Part shown: in pieces, positions 46,443 through 59,102 of the stretch
Position numbering within the stretch: the first letter of the stretch is position 1
Layout of the letters: every line of letters begins with the position of its first letter
Source: Chinchilla lanigera
Lineage: Eukaryota; Chordata; Mammalia; Rodentia; Chinchillidae
Length of the DNA stretch: 64,000 nt
Assembly: GCF_000276665.1 (NCBI RefSeq)
Contig: NW_004955429.1
Coordinates: forward strand, 1,926,570-1,990,569
Direction: 5' to 3'
Program-made: the position numbers and the translations under genes
Notes under the pieces: generated by a model
Told to the model about the DNA's origin: nothing
The model's database searches: none
What the model saw: only the letters and a program-made list of their open reading frames with translations

Positions 46443-47079
46443 AAAGGAAATGTGTAAATGGTTCTATTGCCTAGTCCTCCCCTCTGTCCCCACTGCAGGC
46501 CATATTCTCTCTCCTCTGTTCCCTAGAGTCCCACCTTTCTCCTTTGTCATTACATCAGTGCTCTTCTCTGTCCCAGCTTTGTGGGTGTGTTTGTTCTGCC
46601 TGGAGCCTTCTGCCTGTCTAGCTTCTCACTCTGAGTCTCCTCCATGAGGACTTTCTTGCACATCCTGTTTACAGTTGTGGAGCTCCTTTCCTCTTCTGTG
46701 CTCTGTGTTTCTCACCAATTCCATCACCTCCTAGGGCCAATATGGCTGTTTGTTTTTCAGGTTCTCAGCCTGAAGTCCTACAAGATAAGGGGCCAGGATG
46801 GTGGGTTCTCTTAATACCCAGGGCAGAGCTGGAGTGGAGTAGGTGATGAATCATCATCCGTTGAATAACTCATGTAAACCACATCAATTATATATTGTTC
46901 TTTGTGCAAAAAATTGTGATGTTTTATCCAGTGGTTTCTCTGATAGACTTTTGAACTGACAGTCTATCATACTGTAGAGTTACCACTGGCAAGTGCCAAG
47001 TTGCTTTATTGCCATATGTACTCATGTAAGAAGAATACACTTTTACACTGTTGAAATCACCTTTTCTCTCCTCGATTTT

Positions 47080-47360
47080 GAAAAGACATTATCAGCTGAA
47101 TACCTTCTAATTCTGACCTTTCCCCCCGCTTCCATCCATTATTTCCCACTTCCAATGAACATCAGCACTTGATGCCCCAGGTGACCTTCTTAATACCCTT
47201 CTTGGGTACCCCAGAGCAGGGTCTCTGCCCTCATCCATCGTTACAGTTTGCTTGGCAAATGGCCCCAGTTAGTCACCTAAAACTCTCCTCCTTCCCCTTC
47301 AGGACCCATTCAAATGTGACCCAAGTCAGATTCTCCAAGTTTGGCTCAGATTGCCTCCAA
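47080..47360 (+). mobile_element. LINE-2-like remnant
   Basis: CCTTCAGGACCCATTCAAAT followed by GTGACC recalls the L2 3' region on the plus strand. Weak. Confidence 0.45.
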
Positions 47361-48650
47361 GTAGGACTCAACCCTTGAAGGTATTGTTTGGAATCCTCCT
47401 TATTAGAAGTGCTCCATCGTACAGTAAGTTCATAAATTAAGTGAGTCACACTTTGTTATATGCTTACAATAGAATCCAAAAGTGATAAGTACTATTTGTT
47501 TAAAATTAAATTAAATTTAAAAGACTGTGTATTGTTTATCTGTGGAACTAACAAACCCTCAGGGCCTCATCAAGAGAGTGGCTAAGTGCACAAAAGAACC
47601 TGCAAACATACAGATTATTTAACAGTAACAAGAAAGAGAAGTCATTGTTTGAGCCCTACAAGGCCTGATTTATAAAACCTGTCTTAGAAAACAAATTTTT
47701 ATCACCTTTAGTTGTGCTTCCCAGAACCTTCCACCCTAGCCCACCTCCAGGAAATTCCCTGGAATATTTAGTTGCATGAGTAGAGGGGAAAAAACTCTGC
47801 ATTTGAAAAGTGGCTCCCTGTAATTTTGTGGCCTTCCTCCTTGAACAGCCAAAGCTGGAGAGCAGGACCAGGTGGGTATGGAGCCCAGGCCTATAGGCCA
47901 CATAGAGATGGAAGCAAAACTGTAGAAGACGTTAGAGAGAGAGTTTCATAAACAGCCTTTCTCTATCCTGATAGAGTTCCAAAGGGTCTCAATTTGGTCA
48001 CGTAGCACTATATAAAAATATGCACCAAATGGTTGTTTTATTAGAAAGCCTTTTACTTGAGCAGGTGGATAATGCAAGGTTTAAAAATGCTTGAAACAAT
48101 TAATTTTCCTAAGCAGGTTGAGTTATACACCTACAATCTTGTTTACCCTATTAATTTGCTTATCTAATTATTTTGCAGTCCAGGCCTTGTTAGAATTATC
48201 ACAATTTGTGAATTAGTGGAATCAGAAGTAATAAGGTTTTCTGGTATCTTTAATTATATGTAGGGGTGGCAAGATAATTTGCTCATTTAGGGCAGGACAA
48301 AGGGAATTAATTAAACATGAAAAAATGAGACACAGAGGTTAGATATAGGATTTCCTGTCTATGAGTGTGATTTTGCATTCAAATCTGCGCAGAGCACGTG
48401 AATCATGATCCATGAAAGTCTTTGAAAATGAGTATTATTTATATTTGTCTGGCCTTACATCATCTAGGACTAGTCTATAGAAAATGTCTTCAGGACCATA
48501 TACAGGTCTACTTTTTCCAGACTTTTATTTTGTTACAATTATTTTCTGAAAAGAGGAAGAGTATCATTATGTGGTAATCATCTACGGCTAGAGAAAGGGC
48601 CCAATAACAAACTCAACTCTAAATGGAAATACTAAAAATACATATTCTAG
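47361..48650. other. Single-copy sequence with a candidate conserved block
   Basis: No gene recognised. The part 48090-48330 has dense ATTA/TAATTA cores (CAATTAATT near 48097, CTAATTA near 48164, AATTAATTA near 48305) in repeat-free DNA, reminiscent of developmental enhancers. Confidence 0.35.
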
Positions 48651-48735
48651 AGGCTGGGAAATAGCACGGTGGGAGTGTTTGCCTAGCATTCACAGAGCCC
48701 TGAATTTGATCCCCAGAACCTTAATGAATCAATTG
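48651..48735 (+). mobile_element. Old ID-like SINE
   Basis: GAGGCTGGGAAATAGCACGG through GTTTGCCTAGCATTCAC to CCCTGAATTTGATCCCC is an ID body, but more diverged than the others and without a clear A tail. Confidence 0.75.
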
Positions 48736-48964
48736 AACATAATATATATTTTAAGGATGTTCAACTGCTTTAACTGTAAATTTGCTTAAAAACTAAAGAA
48801 AATTCAAATGGCTTTTTTTTTTTTCACATCTGAACATGCTTTATAGTGTGGGTTCAAATTTTCTACAAAATCTTTTAATGGGCTTCTCTGAGCATTCATA
48901 AAAACATTGCTTTTGGAAGAAAACAAGGTGACATTAGATCTTGTTTTGTGAAATATTATTTGTC

Positions 48965-51656
48965 TATTTTTTATTGATAAGTTATATTTGTCCATATTTA
49001 TGAGGCATCAAGAGATGTTATAATTTTTACTACAAGGTGGAATGTTTAAATACAGTTAACCAACTCATCCATCACCTTAAACGTTTGCCATCTTTCATGA
49101 TGAGAAGATCTTTTGGGGAGATATCTAAAAGGGAAACAGTGGGTCCGGTGGAATTTTCAGTGGTAGTTTTCTGAGGAATTTCTATACCGATTTCCATAGT
49201 GGTCTATTAATTTACATTCCCACCAACAATATAGAAAAGTTCCTTTTCTCCTGCCACCTTGCCAGCATTTGTCATTTTTGAAATCATGACCTCCTTTAGT
49301 GAGATGGAATCTCACTGCTGTTTTGATTTGGATTTCTCAAGTGTCTTTTCATTTTAATTGTCCATTTTTGATTGGATCTTTTATTTTGAGGCGTTAATTT
49401 TTTGAAAATCCCTATTTTAGACATTAAAATTTGCTGGCAAAATTTCTCATTCTAGAGGTTGTCTATTTATTCTGTTGGTGTTTTCTTTGCTGAACAGAAG
49501 CTTTCTAATTTGATATAATCCTATTTGTTGAGTCTCAGTTTTATTTCTTATGCAATTGAGGTGCTGTGAAGAAAGACTTTGCCTATGTCTACATCTTCAA
49601 GAGTTTTATCTGTTATCTTCCAGCAGGTTCAGTGTTTTAATATCTAGGTCTTTGAGCCATTTTTATTTCACTTCAGTATAGGTTGAGAGATATGAGTTCA
49701 GATTCATTGTTCAGTATGTAGATAAAGTTTTTCCCAGTACCATTTGTTAAAGAGACCATTTTTTCTCTGCCATATGTTTTTGACCCCTTTGTCAAAGATC
49801 AGATGACTGAGTTGCTGGGGGTTGTTTCTGTATACACTATTCTGTTTCATTGATCTACATGTCTGTTTTTGTGCCATACCATGATGTTTTTATCACTGTT
49901 GCTTTGTAGTATATCTTGAAATCTGGAACTATACTTCCCCCTGCTTTGCTCCTGTCACCCAGTATTACTTTTCCTATTCTGGATCTCCTCTAGTTCCATA
50001 TAAATTTTAGGATCATTTTTTCTACTTCTGTGAAGAATTCTGTTGGTATTTCAATTGGGAGCGCATTACTGTAAATCTACATATCAGCTTTGTAATACAG
50101 CCATTTTGACAATATTTGTTGTCTATCCAGAAATGGGACATCTTTCATTTTATGATGTCCTCTTCAGTCTCTTTTCAAGGTGCTATAGTTTTCATTACAG
50201 AGGTATCTGACTTCCTTGGTTAGATTAATCAATATTTAATTTTTTGAAACTCTTGCAAGTGAAATTGTTTTCCTAATTTCTTTCTTGGTGGGTTCATCGT
50301 CGGTGTACAAGAACACTATATCCTGCTACTTTACGGAGTTTATTTATTAGTTCTAGGAGTCTTTGATGGAGTTTTTTGGATCTTCTATGTAAAAAATCAT
50401 TTCATCTGTGAATAAGGATAGTTTGACTTCTTCCTTGCCTATACATATCATTTTTTCTTTCTTTCTCTTGCCTGACTATTCTGGCAAAGTTTTGAGTGCT
50501 ATAGCAAACAAGAATGGTGACAGTGGATACACTTGTGTAGTTCTGACTTTAGAAGAAAAACTTTCAGTTTCTCTCCATTTAGTATGTTGTTAGCAGTGGG
50601 TTTGTCATAAATGGCTTTTATCAGTTTGAGATAAGGTCCTTTTGTGCTTGTTTTCATCAGGTGTTGCATGAATGGATATTAGATTTTTTTCAAAAGCTTT
50701 TCTGTGTCTATTGAGGTAATCATGTGATTTTTTTTGTCTTTGCTTCTGTTTATGTGATGCATACCTTCATTGATTTATATATGTTGAACCATTCTTGCAT
50801 CCCTGAGATGAAGTCTACTTGGTCATTCTCTATGAGCATTTTAGTGATTAATTGTACTTTGTTTCCCAGTATCTTATGAAAGTTTTCTGTATCTATATTT
50901 GTTAAGGATAGGTACTTACAGTTTTCTTTTTTGTTTGTTTAAGTCACTGCCTGGTTTTTATATCAGTGTAATACTAGCCTCTGGTAAAGAGCTGAACAAC
51001 ATTCCTTCCCTTTCAATTTCACTTAAGAGTTCACAGTGTACTAGCATTGCACCTTCCCTGATGTCCTGGTAGAATTCTCTGGAGAATCCATTGGTTCTGG
51101 ACTTTTTAGGGAGAATTTTTAGTGATTGGCCTATTCACAGCATTTATATCTTCTTAGTTCAATTCTGGTAATCCATATATGCCTAGGAATTTCTCTATTT
51201 CTTCTTGGTTATCCAATTTTTTACAACATACATTTTCTAAGTAATTTCTTAAAATCTGCTAGATTTTGGCAGTGTCAGCTGTGATTTTGCCTTTTTCATT
51301 TTTCATTGCATAATATGGGTTTATTCTTTACTTATCTTACTTATTTTGGTTGAGTTTGGCTAAAGATTCATTAATCTTGTTTATCCTTTCAGAGAATCAG
51401 CTCTTTGATCATTGATCCTTTGTAATTTTTAGTCTCAATTTCATTAATATCTATTCTGGGCTTTGTAATTTCTTTCCTTCTATTAATTTCAAATTTGGAT
51501 TGCTCTTATTTTTCTAGGAGAATATTGGTTATTTATTTGTTATTGATTTGAGATTGCTCAATTTTTTAATATGTGTATTCACATCAATTTCCCTCTAAGA
51601 GTTGCTTTCGCTGTGTTCCATAGGTTTTGGCGTATTGCTACACTCACATATTAATA
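48965..51656 (-). mobile_element. Old LINE-1 fragment
   Basis: Antisense L1 3' UTR begins near 48965 (GTTATATTTGTCCATATTTA), followed by ORF2 in reverse: CCCACCAACAATATAGAAAA near 49220, GTGCCATACCATGATGTTTT near 49870, and endonuclease-region sequence by 51600 (TCGCTGTGTTCCATAGG). All frames are broken. Confidence 0.82.
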
Positions 51657-51671
51657 TATTCATCACACTAA

Positions 51672-51774
51672 GGGCTGGGGATTTAGCTCAGCGGCAAAGC
51701 ACCTGCCTGGCAAGTGCAAGGTCTTGAGTTCAATTCCCGGTACCGGAGAAAAACCAAAAACCAAAAAAAAAAAA
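51672..51774 (+). mobile_element. ID SINE, young
   Basis: GGGCTGGGGATTTAGCTCAG to CCCGGTACCGG and an A-rich tail. The perfect 14-bp target duplication ATTCATCACACTAA lies at 51658-51671 and 51775-51788. Same subfamily as the copy at 6276. Confidence 0.97.
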
Positions 51775-51789
51775 ATTCATCACACTAAA

Positions 51790-54200
51790 AGTTCTCAAAA
51801 AATTCAAATGTATTCTCAGGTCCAAGGTTTTCTACCCTTTGATCATCATCTCCCCATTTGTACAAAGCTGGAAAACTGTTGTAACCATCATGCTACCCTC
51901 TGTTTCGTTGAATTCAATTGTCTTAGGTTCCATATGTAAGGGGGGCCATGTAGAACTTTCTGTTTAATTGTATTTCTATTTTACTTAGTATACAGTTTGC
52001 CATCATGGTCACATATAACAGAGACTTTTCCTTTTTAAAGACTAATATTCCATTTTGTGTGCATATCACTTTTTCTAAACCTATGTGTCCATCTGTAGGG
52101 GCTTAGGTTAGTTCTGGCACTTGGTTATAATGCTGCCATAAGCGTAACTGTGCAGGCATCTCTTCAACACTCTGCTCCCTAATCTTTTGGGTAAGGACTC
52201 AGAAGTGGAAGTAGTGGTCACAAAATAATTCTATTTTTAATTTTTTGAGGAAACTACATACAGTTTTCAATAATAGATGTAGTAATTTACATTTCCTGCA
52301 ACAGTATGAAGTTTCCTTTTCTCTAAATCTTTTGTCATTTTTATAATAGCCTTCCTAACTGGTGTAAAGTAATATCTCCTTGTGGTTTTAATTTACATTT
52401 GATTAATGATGATGAGCATTTGTTTCGGGTATCTGTGAACCATCCATGTCTTCTTTGGAGAGATATTTATTCAAACACTTTGCCTGTTTTTAAATCATAT
52501 TATTGGGTTTCTTTTTAGAGAATTGTTTAGGTTTCTTACACGTTTTGGATATAAAACCCTTATCAGATGCATGGTCTGAAAACGTTTTCTCATACTCCCT
52601 TGGCTGCCTGCTCACACTGTTGATTGTTTATTTTGTTCTGCAAAAGTGTTGTACTTTAATGTAATCTCATTTATCTATTTTTTTGGTTACCTGTGCTTTT
52701 GAGGTCAAAACCTCATGTATATTTCCCCTTATGTTTTCTTTCAGGTTTAAATCTCAATTTTTATATTTGAGTCTTTAATTTATTTTTAGTTGATTTTTCC
52801 ATGAGATAAGAGTATGATTTTATTCTTTTGCATATGAGCTTTGTATCCATTTTTCTCAGCACCATTGGATGAAGAGACTGTTCTCTCATTGTGTATTCTT
52901 GGCACCTTTGTCAAAAATCAGTTGCTCTTAGGTGCATGGGTTCATTTCTGGATTCTATTGTCTTCCAGTGGTTGAAGTGTCTATGCATGCCAGTACAGCA
53001 CTATTTTAATAACTTGCTTTGTAATATAGTTTGAAATCAGACAATATGAAGCTTCAAGTTTTGTGCATTTGTCCATGATAGCTTTGGCTATTTGTTTTCT
53101 GTGCTTTGTGTATGTGTGTGTGCATGTGTGTGTTTCCACATGAAAGGAAAAATTTTTTTCCACATTTGTGAAAAATTGATATTGAAATGTTTATACCATT
53201 TACATTAAATGTGTAGATCACTCTAGGTGTTATGGACATTTGGCAAGATTAATCATTCCAACCATGAACATGAGATATTTTGCCTTTTATTTGTGTCTTA
53301 TTCAACATCTTTTTTATTGTTTTATGGTTTTTGGTATACATGTCTTTTATCTCCTTGATTAAATTTATTACCAAAGTCTTTTTGTTTGTAGCTATTGTAC
53401 ATGGAATGATTCTCCAGATTTTGTTCCCAGAAAATTCATTGTTAGGGTAGAGAAATGCTGTTGATTTTTGTGTGCTGACTTTGTACCCTGTAATTTTACT
53501 GAATTTGCTTATGACCTTTGATAGTTTTCTGATGGGTTCTTTAGGATTTTCTTAGTAAGAAGAGCATACTGTCAGCACACAGTGACAGCTTCACTTCTTC
53601 TTCTCCTATGGGATGTATTTTATTTTTCTCTTACTTTATTGCTCTCATAAGTACATCCAATACTACGCTGTGTAGAAGTAGCAAGAGTGAATATCCTTGT
53701 CTTGTTCCACATCTTAGAGGAAAGGATTCTAATCTCTCACCATCATATACAATGTCAGCTATGAGTTTATTATAAACCACCTTTATTGGCTGAGATGCAT
53801 TCTTTATATGTCTAACTTGTTGCCTGTTTTCATCATGAAAAATTTTTTGCATTTTTCAAATGCTTTTCTGCATATAGCGATATGATCATATGATTTTTGA
53901 CCTTGATTCCATTAATGTGTGTCATATAGAACTTATTGATCTGCAGATATTTAATATCCTTGCATCTCAAGGATAAATCCTACTTGATCATGGTAAGTAA
54001 TTCTTTTAATGTGCTCTTAAATTCAATTTACTTGCTTTTGTGGAGAATTTTTGCATCTATGTTAATCAAGGATATTGTTCTGTAGTGTTCTTGTGATGTC
54101 CTTATCACGATTTGGTATCAGGGTAATGCTGACCTCAGAGAGACTTGGAAATATTCTCTGCTTTACTCAATGAAACATTCCTGGCTTTACTAGGCATGTA
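51790..54200 (-). mobile_element. Old LINE-1 fragment
   Basis: A second antisense L1, starting with 3' UTR near 51790 and reaching the reverse-transcriptase region. It lies head to tail with the previous one, separated only by the ID insertion. Recognisable ORF2 phrases include GGCACCTTTGTCAAAAATCA near 52905 and TTTGGTATCAGGGTAATGCT near 54112. Confidence 0.83.
53631..53852 (-). pseudogene. L1 ORF2 reverse-transcriptase fragment
   Basis: A 73-codon open remnant includes PLRCGTRQGYSL, matching the conserved RT motif usually written GTRQGCPLSP, in which the cysteine-proline pair is now tyrosine-serine. It lies just upstream, in the L1 sense, of where the catalytic aspartate motif should be. 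Not functional. Confidence 0.85.
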
Positions 54201-55569
54201 ATGTCAATTTATAATTCTTTGGTGACTATTCTCATCTTCCCAGCTCACCTAGTTCCCAAAGACTTTGGAAGGCAAATTTGACAGAGTGTTTTTTTGTTTG
54301 TCTGTTTTGTTTTTCACCAAAACAGGCTTCATATAGCTGGAGCCTGAAATGAAGCACTGTATGAAATTGTTCCAGTTTGTTACATATAACTTCGATTGCT
54401 AAGTGATATCTCCATATTTTGCAAGGCACCTGTGAAAACTATTATTTCTGCATAAAAATTTTATACTCATTAAAAGATTTTACTTTAATCCTGCAATGTA
54501 TTAGTATAAAAGTATGTTCTAAATGCATAAATTGCAGTGTCAATAGAGATCAGACTTTGAGATTTTGTGTTTTGGCATCTTTCCAGAGATAATTTACATC
54601 TTATACCAGTTTGATCTTGTGAACTACACTAGTCATAAAACCAAGTACATCAAGAAATTATTTTCATAGAGGATTTTTAACCAAAGAATCATTTTGGAAC
54701 TAAATTAACAGGCAATGCAATCTAAACTCATCCATACAATCTAAGACTCTGTTTAACTTTTAGCTTCTTGACCCAGGGCTGATTTCTTTTTTGTGTCTTA
54801 AAAGGCAAGATATTATTCCATTATCTAGGATGAAAATCAAAAACCTGCATTTTTGCTAAATTTCTCTTACTTTTAATTTGTCATTATTATTTTCAATAGA
54901 AAATGAGAGAGAGCTGAATTAAATGTCAAGGTGTCCAGTGTCCCGTGCCTTCTATCGTTCATTTTGGGTCTTTCTTCAACAATACCCTGCTCCTTCCCTT
55001 CCAAACTCAATTTGCAGTGTTCCTTGAAAGATATTTTTAAACTTAAATGCAAGGAAAAGTGTTCACTTACTATAAAGCAGATTACGGTAATTTCACGGAA
55101 TACTTTAACACATTACCTTAATTTAGGTAAATTTTCTTTCTGCACTACCTGCTGAAACAAAAACAAACGTACAAAATCCTGTTATTTACCCAGATTAGAT
55201 GATTTACAAAATAATACTGTAATATGCTTGGTACTCACTCTCTGCTTTTGATTGTGTTGTATCAACCTCTAGTTTCTGTCTGGACCATAAATAAAAACGC
55301 CAACTATGTCATCCCCACTACATATTGTTGCAGTTACGATTGGCAAAAGAAGGTTCAGACTTGATATGAATAAAAGTGGCAGAGGTGAGTTATGTAAATA
55401 AACACCCTCAATCTCATACAACTTTTAGGAAACAAAACAAGCTTTGTGGATCCCTTAAACATCAGCTCCTTCCCATCCCTCACCAGATGTATATACAGTT
55501 TTTAAATATGACTGAATCTCTTTGTCCTCTTACTAATTCCTGTTTTATCTCTTCTCCCACCAAATCATT
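54201..55569. other. Unassigned sequence
   Basis: No gene or repeat recognised. Confidence 0.45.
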
Positions 55570-57230
55570 GGTTTCTGTATCAATCTCTAACAAGCACTAG
55601 CTTTTAGCCAATGCCCTCTTTCCTCTCTCCATTTTTCTTTATCTCCAAAATATTCAACATGTCTGCCTACTTTCTCCGGAAGTCCCGCACTCCCAGGGTC
55701 TCCGATACTCTTCTCCATGGCTAGCCTCCCGCCCCATCTCCCATGGCCCGGCCTGCATTCCTGCCCTCTCACCCTGGCTGTCAGTGCTGGAACATCCTTG
55801 CTCTTGGACCTAGAATCCTTATTTCCACTTGCCATTTATATTTTCACCTATTTCTATGGTTTAAATATTCTAGGGGTTTGTGACTCTCAAATTTCTATCT
55901 CTAGTGCTGACCTGTCTCCAAACATCTTTCTCAATATTTGGACGTTTTTCTTTTTTTATTAGTTTTGGTTGATTAGTACGTGTGTGCAGTACATGATGTT
56001 TACATTCCTTGTGGGGAGTTGGTACATGTGCATAACATATCTTAATTCCTTTTGTCATTCTCTTTTCCTTCCCTCCCTCCGCCCCCCTCCATTTCTTGAC
56101 CCCTTCCCTGTTTGGAAGATGTTTGTAAACATTACTTGTTTGAAACTGGTACCTGTACAAAAAACATTTTTATCTAATTGTCCATTTGGCAAATCCACTT
56201 AGATGTCTGTGGGTATCTTGGACTTAACATAGTCAAACAGAATTCTACTTCCTTTCCCAATCTTTCCCATCTCAGTGATTGCAGCAATATTTATAATTAT
56301 TGAAGTGACAGGCCCTAAATTGGAAGCAAACTGCTTCCAAAACTTATCATAAATCCTTCTTCCATCATTTCTGCTATTATACTAGCTACCACCTTCTCCC
56401 AAAACACTGCATTGGCTTTTTATATATTTCATTTTCATTTTTATTCCTTCTGTACTATTCTGCACACATTTAGTTATGTATCATCCTTCCTTGTAGAGTG
56501 TAGTATTTTTTGTCAGCATCACTCTCTTCTCAGGTCCTTTAAAGGACTTCTACTGACCCGCAACTTCAAGGGTCACCACTCTCACTAAGACTTCCACTCA
56601 AGCATAGTATCCACCCACCATGTACACCAAACTTCTTCTTTTTATTTTAAAGATAAAAAACTAACAAAACAACAACAATGAAAACAAAATCAAAGCAACA
56701 CAGAAACAACAAAAAGTGATACATGACTTCAAAACAAAATGATAGGAATTAGCAATGGTTTGTACGTTACACACTGTTATCTTCATTGAAGTTGCTCGGT
56801 CCACCAGACGTAAGAATGTAAGATTGGCCAGACAATCAAAGACTTCTTGATCAAACAACTGTAGCTTTTTCCTGTTTTAGGGTCTTTCGATGAGGCACTT
56901 CCTCTTCTTCTGAGGACTAATCTTGAGGTCGTATGGAAACAGCTGACTTTCTTGTCACTTGGATCTCAGATGAAACGCTACCTTCTCAAAGAGGACTTTC
57001 CTGACTTCCTTATCTAATGTAGCTTTCTGAATCTTCATCTTCACATCATTCTGTTGTCTATTATTCATACCATCTCACTTTCTGATGTTGAAGGTTATAT
57101 TTATTGATCACTTTCTTCTCTACTACAATGGAAGCAACATCTGATTAGAGATTATGTGTTCAGCAATATAGCCCTCTGTCTGAAATAGTGTTGGATATAT
57201 TCTAAGGTTAGTAAATGTGCAGAACAGATG
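55570..57230 (+). mobile_element. LINE-2 remnant split by insertions
   Basis: Parts at 55570-55940, 56190-56635 and 56885-57230 follow plus-strand L2 order. GTTTGTGACTCTCAAATTTC and TATCTCTAGTGCTGACCTGT come first, then CCACTTAGATGTCTGTGGG and CTTTCCCATCTCAGTGATTG, and later CTTTCCTGACTTCC. The first break holds about 240 bp of unclear, possibly L1-derived sequence; the second is an L1 3' UTR (56640-56880). Confidence 0.68.
56640..56880 (-). mobile_element. LINE-1 3' UTR fragment
   Basis: Starts TTTATTTTAAAGATAAAAAA and contains one 3' UTR unit (AAAATGATAGGAATTAGCAA, then TGGTTTG). It ends near GACTTCTTGATCAAAC. Same family as 2003, 35790 and 37947. Confidence 0.85.
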
Positions 57231-57491
57231 GATAAATTAATGATAATTTATTTGGCCTAAGTAGAATACAGAGTTGGAAAAATATAGAAGGGAAAGTTCA
57301 TTAAATTTTTCATTTATCTAAGGAACATTCAGCTGTGTGTTCGTCTTTTTCCCTGTCTCTCTCTCCAAAAACACACGTATGTATGCACATATATGAGTTT
57401 TTGTATACATATGTGTGTGCATGTGTGTTTTATGATAATTTTCTGTGCTGGATTGGACTACTCAGTATATTAAGACCACAACCTGTTTTAT

Positions 57492-57633
57492 TGTTTTTTT
57501 GAGACAGGGTCTTGAAGTGTAGTTCAGACTAGCTTTGAATTCACTACATAACTTAGGCTGGCCTCAAACTCTTGGTAATCCTCCTGCCTCGTCCTCCCAA
57601 GTGCTAGGATTACAGGCAAGTGCCACAACTGGC
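57492..57633 (-). mobile_element. B1 SINE
   Basis: Forward strand TTTGAGACAGGGTCTTGAAG through TCCTCCCAAGTGCTAGGATT then ACAGGCAAGTGCCAC is a reversed B1. TAAGACCA occurs at 57471 and 57634, a likely target duplication. Confidence 0.95.
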
Positions 57634-57641
57634 TAAGACCA

Positions 57642-58931
57642 TAGTCTTTTAACTCCATCGTGTATAAATTTACAAGAGAAGAATTATAGTGAAATATCAA
57701 CAGGTTAGAGAGTGAGAAGGAAAGGTTATAAGAGAAAAAGTAAGTAAACCAAATACAGAAAATGTTTGCTCTTCACAGAACAAAGAATGAAATTTGGCTG
57801 TCTGGTTACTGGTTAATTTTGTCTCCTTTTTTATCTGAACGTGTTCCAGTAACCCTGGGATTTCAAAGTCATGTCCTGTACTTGGAAACTCTGAATGATA
57901 TAAATAATCCTCACCAGGAAATAAAGTGACTGATACACATAAATAGGAAAGAAATATTCTTGGATTAATATTTCCAAGAGTTTTCCAAGCCAGTTTCACT
58001 TCTTGGCATGAGAGCGTATGATCAGAATTCCCAGCAGCTGCCTCAGGACATTTAGGGCAAAAACAACTATAAAGTTGTAACTTCTCTTTGAATTGTCAAA
58101 ACAAGTAGATGATTTTTTTTTATAATTTTGGCAACATTAGCGGCAAAGGAAAATAATTCAAACATAATCCATATAGCAAATGTATAGAGGAGAAAATGTT
58201 AGAATGTACTGTTTCACCATGATAAGATCAGCAGGAAAAAACCAGGAAAGAGTCAATAATAATAATCAGTAGTATAAAAGAAACTTACTATAGATAGAGT
58301 TGAGGTTCTGCACTGAAACCTCCTTCTACTTACAAAGGAAATATTATTTCTTCCACAGCACAGGTACCAGATGGATAAACAAAAATTAATAATAGGTGGA
58401 AGGAAAATTATATTCCACTTCCTTAAATTTCCCTTATGATACAAGAGTTACTCTTTCTGGCAAAATATTTTTCTTCATAAAAGTTTCACTTGGAAACTTT
58501 GAACTTAGAATTGGAAATAAATTCTAGTTGGAAGCTGAAAGATAGAAGCCTCTTTGCAAGACTTTCCTGAAAACAGTGCTCGAGTAGTGAAGTAATATTT
58601 CAGAGGAAAACATACCTCATTCTGCCACTCTGTCCCTTCTCGCAGTATCTGGACAGCGCCTGAGAACTGAGTCATCTCATGGTGTCAAACAATATCTAGA
58701 GTCCAGTTTATCACAGCAAATCCTGTGTTCAGCTTCCCACTGATGACGTTATCTATTCTTTCTTAACTCATATTCTTGAGAACTGTCACTACTTAGATTT
58801 ATTCGTATATGCTCTACGTGTTCAGATTGCAAAAGGAAAAAAATTTTACACCAAAAATTTTCATCATTTTTCCTATGTTTGGGAAAATGTAAGACAGATA
58901 AATAGCAAGCAAGGGAAATCTTCCTTTAAAT
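57642..58931. other. Single-copy sequence
   Basis: No gene or repeat recognised. Confidence 0.45.
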
Positions 58932-58941
58932 TGGCCAAATA

Positions 58942-59092
58942 GCCAGGCATAGTGGTGCACACCTTTAATCCCAGCACTCAGGAGGCTGAGGCAGGAGGAT
59001 TGCTGCAAGTCTGAGGCCAGTCTGTGCTACAGAGCAAGACCCTGTCTCAAACAACTAACAGAATGATATAACAATAATAATATTAATAAATA
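58942..59092 (+). mobile_element. B1 SINE, short (proto-B1-like) form
   Basis: GCCAGGCATAGTGGTGCACA to AAGACCCTGTCTCAAAC, lacking the internal duplication seen in the copy at 39666. The 10-bp duplication TGGCCAAATA lies at 58932-58941 and 59093-59102. Confidence 0.93.
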
Positions 59093-59102
59093 TGGCCAAA
59101 TA

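Larger units (their letters stand above)
45720..46870 (+). mobile_element. LINE-2 remnant interrupted by ID and MaLR LTR
   Basis: The left piece (45720-45935) contains GATCATGCCACACTCTCTGC and CAATCTAGTGATTTCC. The right piece (46443-46870) has GTTTGTTCTGCCTGGAGCCT and ends ATCCGTTGAATAAC. Together they follow plus-strand L2 order. The interruption is the ID at 45936 and the LTR at 46043. Confidence 0.65.
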
